Source: CAISCU01 sp051861545
GTDB taxonomy: Bacteria; Bacteroidota; Bacteroidia; UKL13-3
Direction of reading: 5' to 3'
DNA: 64,000 nucleotides
NCBI GenBank assembly: GCA_051861545.1
Contig: JBIMKP010000003.1
Span: 122,000-185,999 of the forward strand
Shown: piece by piece, positions 59,985 through 64,000 of the stretch
Layout of the letters: each line of letters begins with the position of its first letter
Numbering within the stretch: position 1 is the first letter of the stretch
Position numbers and translations under genes: made by a program
Notes under the pieces: generated by a model
What the model saw: the letters and a program-made list of their open reading frames with translations, nothing else
What the model was told of the DNA's origin: nothing
Database searches by the model: none

Positions 59985-62882
59985 TTACTTGGCTACCTCA
60001 ATATCCTCCAAAACATCAATTTCATCTATAAAAATATAAGCTGGATATCCTGCACCCAAATGATTTTCAGGTAACTTTCCGTAATGTTTGGCTTTCACTT
60101 TGATAAACAAAGCTTCAATTCCTTTTTGTTGATAGGTTCTTAATGTCAATAAACCAACTGTTTCATTTTCTGGTTTTACATCATAATCAGCTGTACCAAA
60201 AGGAAAATACGTTTCACCATCAATTGAATAACTTACTTCCATGTTTTTTGGAAATAAAATCCATGATTTACTGTCTTGTAAAAATGAGGCTTTTACTGTT
60301 TTTACCTTTTTCATTTTTTGTAAATCAATGATGGCTTCAAAATCTTGTCCCCAATAGCCTTGCCACAAACCTTTTCTCCAGTTTTCATCGCCTCTTATTC
60401 CATCAATCAAAGCATCATCACCACCTCCAGTATAGGGCTTTGTAATCTTTGACTTTAACATAATACTCCAATTGTGAGGTATCAAATGAAAATGAGCAAA
60501 ACTTTCATTTCTTCTATTTCCAGATAAATCGGTAGCCAAACATTTGATATCTGTAGTTTTATAAATATAAAATGGAGCTTTGTATTGAATTAATTTATCA
60601 GAGCCATTTAATGAATAATACAATAAACTTGGTGTTTCTAGTGATTCTAAACTGACCAACATGCTATCTTTAAAAGCTTGTTTTTTAGCTTTAATAAGTG
60701 GAGCTGGGAATAGGTTTAAATTGTTTGAAAGTGCTATTTCTTTAGTTATAGGAAAGCTCATTGCTTCCTTAGATAATTTATAAGAAATAATTTGATTCTC
60801 CATTAACTGTTGGTGTTCTAATGTAAAACCATTATTGGTATTTCCATTGATGCTTCTATATACAACAAATGAATTTTGTGCAGCATCATTTGCTTGAATA
60901 GTAAAACTTTTTGACTCTCCAGTTCTTACAACAATTTTGTCAAAATAGGGGGCAGCAGTTTCATAAATTGTGGTACCTGGACAAACACTATATAAACCCA
61001 TCGAACTCATAACAAACCAAGCACTCATCTGACCACAATCTTCATTTCCTGCTAATCCATCAGGCGCATTTTGGTATTGCGACTCAAGAATTCTTCTAAT
61101 CATTGCCTGAGTTTTATTGGTATTACCTGTATAATTATACAACCAAGCCATATGGTGACTTGGTTCATTTCCATGAGCATATTGTCCAATTAATCCAGTT
61201 ATATCAGCTTGTTCACGTCCAGTAGTTTTGGTATTTTCGTTAAACAATGCATCTAGTTTTTTCTCGAAATTTTTCACTCCTCCATGAGCTTTCATTAAGC
61301 CATTTACATCATGTGGAACAAAGAAAGAATACTGCCATGAATTAGCTTCTGTAAAATGATTGTTTACTTCTCTTGGCTCAAAAGGTTCTAAAAAACCACC
61401 ATTCGAACGTGGACGCATAAAACCACTTTTAGGATCGAAAATATTTTTCCATGATTGAGCTCTTTTTTCGAAAACTTCCTTTTGTTCACCTTCTAAAAAT
61501 GTTGAAATGCACCAGTCGTCATAAGCATATTCCAATGTTTTTGAAACTGATTCAGCATCATCTTCAATAGAAATAAAACCATTTTTCTTATATGCTTTTA
61601 GTCCATGTTCATCTCTTTTTGCGCTATGTAACATAGCCTCAATTGCATCTTTTTTATTGAAGTTTCTTATTCCTTTTGCCCACGCATCTGCAATAACCGA
61701 AACACTGTGGTATCCAATCATACAATCTGTTTCATTGCTCCAAAGCTCCCAAACTGGTAAGCGGCCACCTTCTTTATATTGACGAATAAATGTTTGTATA
61801 AAATCATTGCTTCTTTTTCTTTGAACCAAATTATACAATGGATGCGCAGCTCTGAATGTATCCCATAAAGAGAAAACAGAATAGTAATCAAATCCTTTTG
61901 CTTCATGAATTAAATTATCACGTCCTCTGTATTTGCCATCAACATCAGAAGCAATATTTGGTTGAATAAAAGAATGATATAAGGCTGTATAAAAAATGAT
62001 TTGTTTGTCTTTTGTATTGCCTTCAATTTTTATCAAGCCCAATTCTTTGTCCCATTTATTTTCTGTTTGGGTTAAAGTTTGATTGAAGTTCCAATGAGGT
62101 ATTTCTTTCAGCATGTTTTTAGCAGCACCTTCTTCATTAACTGCACTTAAACTTACTTTTACATAAAGCTTTTCGTTTTTCTTCATTTTAAATCCGAAAG
62201 CAATTCCGGTTTGTTTAAAGCCTTTTTTGCCTGAATATTCTAGTTTTTCAAAACAATCTTTCGAAAATTCTATCCTAAAATAAACCCATTGGTCGGTAGC
62301 CCAAGCCTTACTTCTTCTAAAACCTTCGATGGTTCTTTTATTGATGATATTTATTTTGGATTCAAGCAATTCATCACGATGTAATAAATCTAAAACCAAA
62401 TAAGCTTTGCCTTTATTCAAGAATTGGTATTCATGAAAACCTGTTCTATCTGAAGCTGTCATTCTGCATAGAATTTGGTCATCTTCTAGTTTAACACCAT
62501 AAAATCCTGCATGAGCTTTTTCTGTTTCATGTTTGAATTTTGAAGAATAAACTGAAGGTTTAAATACCTCATTTTTATCTTTAAAATCGCCCATTACTGG
62601 CATTAACATAACGTCTCCATAATCGCTGCAACCAGTTCCACTTAAATGAGTATGTGAAAATCCATAAATAACAGAATCGCTATAATGGTAACCGCTACAG
62701 CCATCCCAACCATCTAATCTGGTATCAGGACTTAATTGAACCATTCCGAAAGGAGCTGTAGCTCCAGGGAAAGTATGTCCATGGCCACCAGTGCCAATAA
62801 ATGGATTAACCAATTCATGAAGTTTTTGTGCTTGCGATACTAAACTGCAAGCAATAAGGAAAAGAAAAGCCAGAATTCTCAT
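59985..62882 (-). CDS. GH92 alpha-mannosidase, secreted
   Basis: A 965-residue protein from MRILAFLFLIACSLVSQAQ (signal peptide); the frame extends 24 residues upstream to 62954 with no support. GH92 motifs: VNPFIGTGGHGHTFPGATAPFG at the start, SGTGCSDYGDVMLMP, SLWDTFRAAHPLY, GNEPSHHMAWLYNYTG and GNEDCGQMSAWFVMSSMGLY (catalytic acid and base regions). The last 250 residues add a chitobiase-like and a discoidin/F5-8-like beta domain (VKASFLQDSKSWILFPKNMEVSYSIDGE). It removes alpha-mannose from N-glycans or mannan, calcium-dependently. Confidence 0.95.
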   Translation of the reverse strand: MRILAFLFLIACSLVSQAQKLHELVNPFIGTGGHGHTFPGATAPFGMVQLSPDTRLDGWDGCSGYHYSDSVIYGFSHTHLSGTGCSDYGDVMLMPVMGDFKDKNEVFKPSVYSSKFKHETEKAHAGFYGVKLEDDQILCRMTASDRTGFHEYQFLNKGKAYLVLDLLHRDELLESKINIINKRTIEGFRRSKAWATDQWVYFRIEFSKDCFEKLEYSGKKGFKQTGIAFGFKMKKNEKLYVKVSLSAVNEEGAAKNMLKEIPHWNFNQTLTQTENKWDKELGLIKIEGNTKDKQIIFYTALYHSFIQPNIASDVDGKYRGRDNLIHEAKGFDYYSVFSLWDTFRAAHPLYNLVQRKRSNDFIQTFIRQYKEGGRLPVWELWSNETDCMIGYHSVSVIADAWAKGIRNFNKKDAIEAMLHSAKRDEHGLKAYKKNGFISIEDDAESVSKTLEYAYDDWCISTFLEGEQKEVFEKRAQSWKNIFDPKSGFMRPRSNGGFLEPFEPREVNNHFTEANSWQYSFFVPHDVNGLMKAHGGVKNFEKKLDALFNENTKTTGREQADITGLIGQYAHGNEPSHHMAWLYNYTGNTNKTQAMIRRILESQYQNAPDGLAGNEDCGQMSAWFVMSSMGLYSVCPGTTIYETAAPYFDKIVVRTGESKSFTIQANDAAQNSFVVYRSINGNTNNGFTLEHQQLMENQIISYKLSKEAMSFPITKEIALSNNLNLFPAPLIKAKKQAFKDSMLVSLESLETPSLLYYSLNGSDKLIQYKAPFYIYKTTDIKCLATDLSGNRRNESFAHFHLIPHNWSIMLKSKITKPYTGGGDDALIDGIRGDENWRKGLWQGYWGQDFEAIIDLQKMKKVKTVKASFLQDSKSWILFPKNMEVSYSIDGETYFPFGTADYDVKPENETVGLLTLRTYQQKGIEALFIKVKAKHYGKLPENHLGAGYPAYIFIDEIDVLEDIEVAK

Positions 62883-62967
62883 AATAATACTTTGATGCAA
62901 TTTGCTTTGATTTTTTGCCAATACAAAATTTTTAATGAGTTTGATATCTTTCAAATAAATTGCGGAG

Positions 62968-63420
62968 GTGAAAAAGAAGTTAAAAGAACTAAAAGATATT
63001 TTAAAACAAGGACTAGAACCTAGTCAAATTGCTTGGTGTATTAGTTTAGGATTGGTTTGTGGCGTTTTTCCTGTGATGGGAACAACTACAATTTTAGTAG
63101 CTTTAATTGCTTTGTTATTTCGTTTAAATATTGTTTTGATTCAATTGATTCATTGGTTGGTTTCGCCATTACAATTGATATTACTCATACCATTTTTTCA
63201 ATTGGGACAAACCTGGTTTGGAGGGGAAGGAAGTGGTATTGATATGGAATTGCTTAAATCAACATGGGAAAAAGGATGGATTGATGCCTCAATTTTATTC
63301 ATCAACCTTCATAAACAAGCAGTTTTTGTTTGGATTTTATTTGCAGTACCTAGTGTGCTTTTTATATTTTTGGTATCGAAATTCAGCTTGAAATTTTTCG
63401 GAAAGAGAAACCGTACTTAA
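62968..63420 (+). CDS. DUF2062 membrane protein
   Basis: A 150-residue protein beginning with GTG. Three membrane helices; GLVCGVFPVMGTTTILVALIALLFRLN (28-54) is the DUF2062 signature, and SPLQLILLIPFFQLG follows. The family is often attached to glycosyltransferases and of unknown role. It is divergent from GH92 with 85 bases between the preferred starts. Confidence 0.85.
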   Translation: MKKKLKELKDILKQGLEPSQIAWCISLGLVCGVFPVMGTTTILVALIALLFRLNIVLIQLIHWLVSPLQLILLIPFFQLGQTWFGGEGSGIDMELLKSTWEKGWIDASILFINLHKQAVFVWILFAVPSVLFIFLVSKFSLKFFGKRNRT

Positions 63421-63455
63421 ACTTTAGCTTTTGGCTTTTTGCTTTTGGCAAAATT
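63421..63455. repeat. Short low-complexity repeat (GCTTTTGGC type)
   Basis: TTAGCTTTTGGC, TTTTTGC and TTTTGGCAAAAT make three imperfect units. This AT-rich word repetition is like that at 54167. No terminator stem is visible. Confidence 0.35.
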
Positions 63456-63573
63456 TTATTTAGAAGAATAATTATACAACAAAATAAAATTTAAGTAATT
63501 TCCTAATAGTCTAAAATTGTCGGAGCCTGAAATATGTTGACCGTTTTAAAGCGAAAAAACAAAATTTAAAACA

Positions 63574-63957
63574 ATGGCAACAAGACAAGAATTTACGTTA
63601 AGTCAAGCGGAACGTCGTCGTCGGGTATTTAGTGATGAGTTCAAGAAGAAAAAAGTTCAGGAAATATTAAAAAAACAGACAACAGTTTCGGAAATTAGCA
63701 GAACCTATGAGGTTCGTCCCTGGGCAGTTCGATTATGGATTTATAAATATGGACCGAATAAAAAGAAAGGAGAACGATTAATCGTGGAATCAGAAAGTGA
63801 CACACAACGTATCAAAGAACTTCAGGCTAAAATAGCAGATTTAGAGCGTCTTTTGGGTCAGAAGGAGGTTCAGCTAACCTATCAAGAGAAACTCATAGAA
63901 ATAGCCGAGCAAACGTATGGCGTAGACATAAAAAAAAACTCAGATTCAAAACCATAA
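63574..63957 (+). CDS. IS3-type transposase OrfA
   Basis: A 127-residue protein with the helix-turn-helix FSDEFKKKKVQEILKKQTTV / SEISRTYEVRPWAVRLWIYKYG (20-60) and a leucine-zipper-like C-terminal coil (IKELQAKIADLERLLGQKEVQL), the usual OrfA organisation that binds IS ends and dimerises with OrfB. The tail runs into an A9 tract. Confidence 0.85.
   Translation: MATRQEFTLSQAERRRRVFSDEFKKKKVQEILKKQTTVSEISRTYEVRPWAVRLWIYKYGPNKKKGERLIVESESDTQRIKELQAKIADLERLLGQKEVQLTYQEKLIEIAEQTYGVDIKKNSDSKP
63930..63938 (+). other. Possible programmed frameshift site in the IS
   Basis: Nine consecutive A lie 19 bases before the OrfA stop. IS3-family elements make the OrfAB transposase by -1 slippage on such A runs. 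The -1 frame from 63939 is open to the window end (the +1 frame is also open), so OrfB could be read from here. It cannot be decided without the remaining sequence. Confidence 0.4.
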
Positions 63958-64000
63958 TTTGGTTTTGGGAGCATCGCGAGGAGTTGAACGTAAGTTTAAA

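Larger units (their letters stand above)
63515..64000 (+). mobile_element. Left part of an IS3-type insertion sequence (cut by the window edge)
   Basis: The transposase orfA at 63574 and an open frame beyond it mark an insertion sequence continuing past 64000. The left end is probably near 63515-63525 (start of TGTCGGAGCCTGAAAT), but with the right end outside the window neither the terminal inverted repeats nor the target duplication can be confirmed. Confidence 0.6.

Noticed and set aside
1..64000. tRNA or rRNA genes
   Set aside because: I looked for T-loop consensus (GGTTCGAATCC-like) and rRNA signatures on both strands and saw none; no claim is made.

Overview
The window comes from a low-GC (about one third G+C) member of the Bacteroidota. 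Several things point there: two proteins with C-terminal type IX secretion (Por) sorting domains, promoters that fit the Bacteroidota TTTG / TAnnTTTG pattern rather than -35/-10 boxes, weak or absent Shine-Dalgarno sequences with some TTG/GTG starts, a Reg_prop/Y_Y_Y LytS-LytTR pair, a LruC-domain exoprotein and a GH92 mannosidase. The mix of housekeeping genes (ffh, rpsP, rimM, trmD, rplS, valS, purB, nth, sppA, mpl) shows that this is chromosome. I cannot name a genus.

Layout. 1-4.6 kb: a tightly overlapping operon with a nucleotidyltransferase-fold protein, two B12-binding radical SAM proteins and a SAM methyltransferase; the pathway is unknown. 4.7-4.9 kb: copy A of a structured dispersed repeat. 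5.2-11.1 kb: aquaporin Z, a four-helix-bundle protein, a signal-peptidase-I homologue that has lost both catalytic residues, an antitoxin whose toxin seems reduced to a stub fused to a secreted-protein gene, and a SAT-like acetyltransferase. 11.2-17.6 kb: nth, a degenerate M23 membrane protein, a DPP-IV-type S9 peptidase and ffh. 17.7-25.4 kb: signalling, with a LytS/LytTR two-component pair and an RsbQ-like hydrolase next to a multi-PAS/GAF protein that has a phosphoacceptor helix but no ATPase domain. 25.4-36.1 kb: sppA, purB, then rpsP-rimM and trmD-rplS-valS, with two opposite-strand genes splitting the ribosomal cluster. 36.2-36.4 kb: copy B of the dispersed repeat, inverted relative to copy A. 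36.8-46.1 kb: a giant T9SS cargo protein, an M48 lipoprotein peptidase, a second T9SS cargo protein and small orphan envelope genes. 46.1-51.6 kb: a 56-bp perfect palindrome, mpl, a fatty acid desaturase, an MBL hydrolase, a GT22 mannosyltransferase and an HxlR regulator. 51.9-57.3 kb: a LruC protein with a partner lipoprotein, a large lipoprotein, a VapBC-like pair and an ICMT-like membrane protein. 57.3-59.9 kb: a HAD phosphatase, then a cobalamin riboswitch with its own promoter and a start-codon hairpin, leading a three-gene operon (DUF6580 membrane protein, CWC/DUF5522 cysteine-rich protein, spermidine-synthase-like protein). 60-64 kb: GH92, DUF2062 and the left part of an IS3-type element cut by the window edge.

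Two themes stand out. The first is vitamin B12: likely consumers at the left end (two B12-binding radical SAM proteins) and a B12-repressible operon of uncharacterised genes at the right end. The best unexplored candidates for a new system are that operon, a possible corrinoid or cobalt uptake route, and the radical SAM operon. The second is a set of long intergenic palindromes (4823-4873, 6024-6094, 36240-36290 and 46111-46166). They share a design, variable outer arms around a short GC-rich core starting GCG, and lie at gene 3' ends. Two of them are embedded in a 255-bp repeat in which an indel in one arm is matched in the other. No tRNA, rRNA or CRISPR array was seen.
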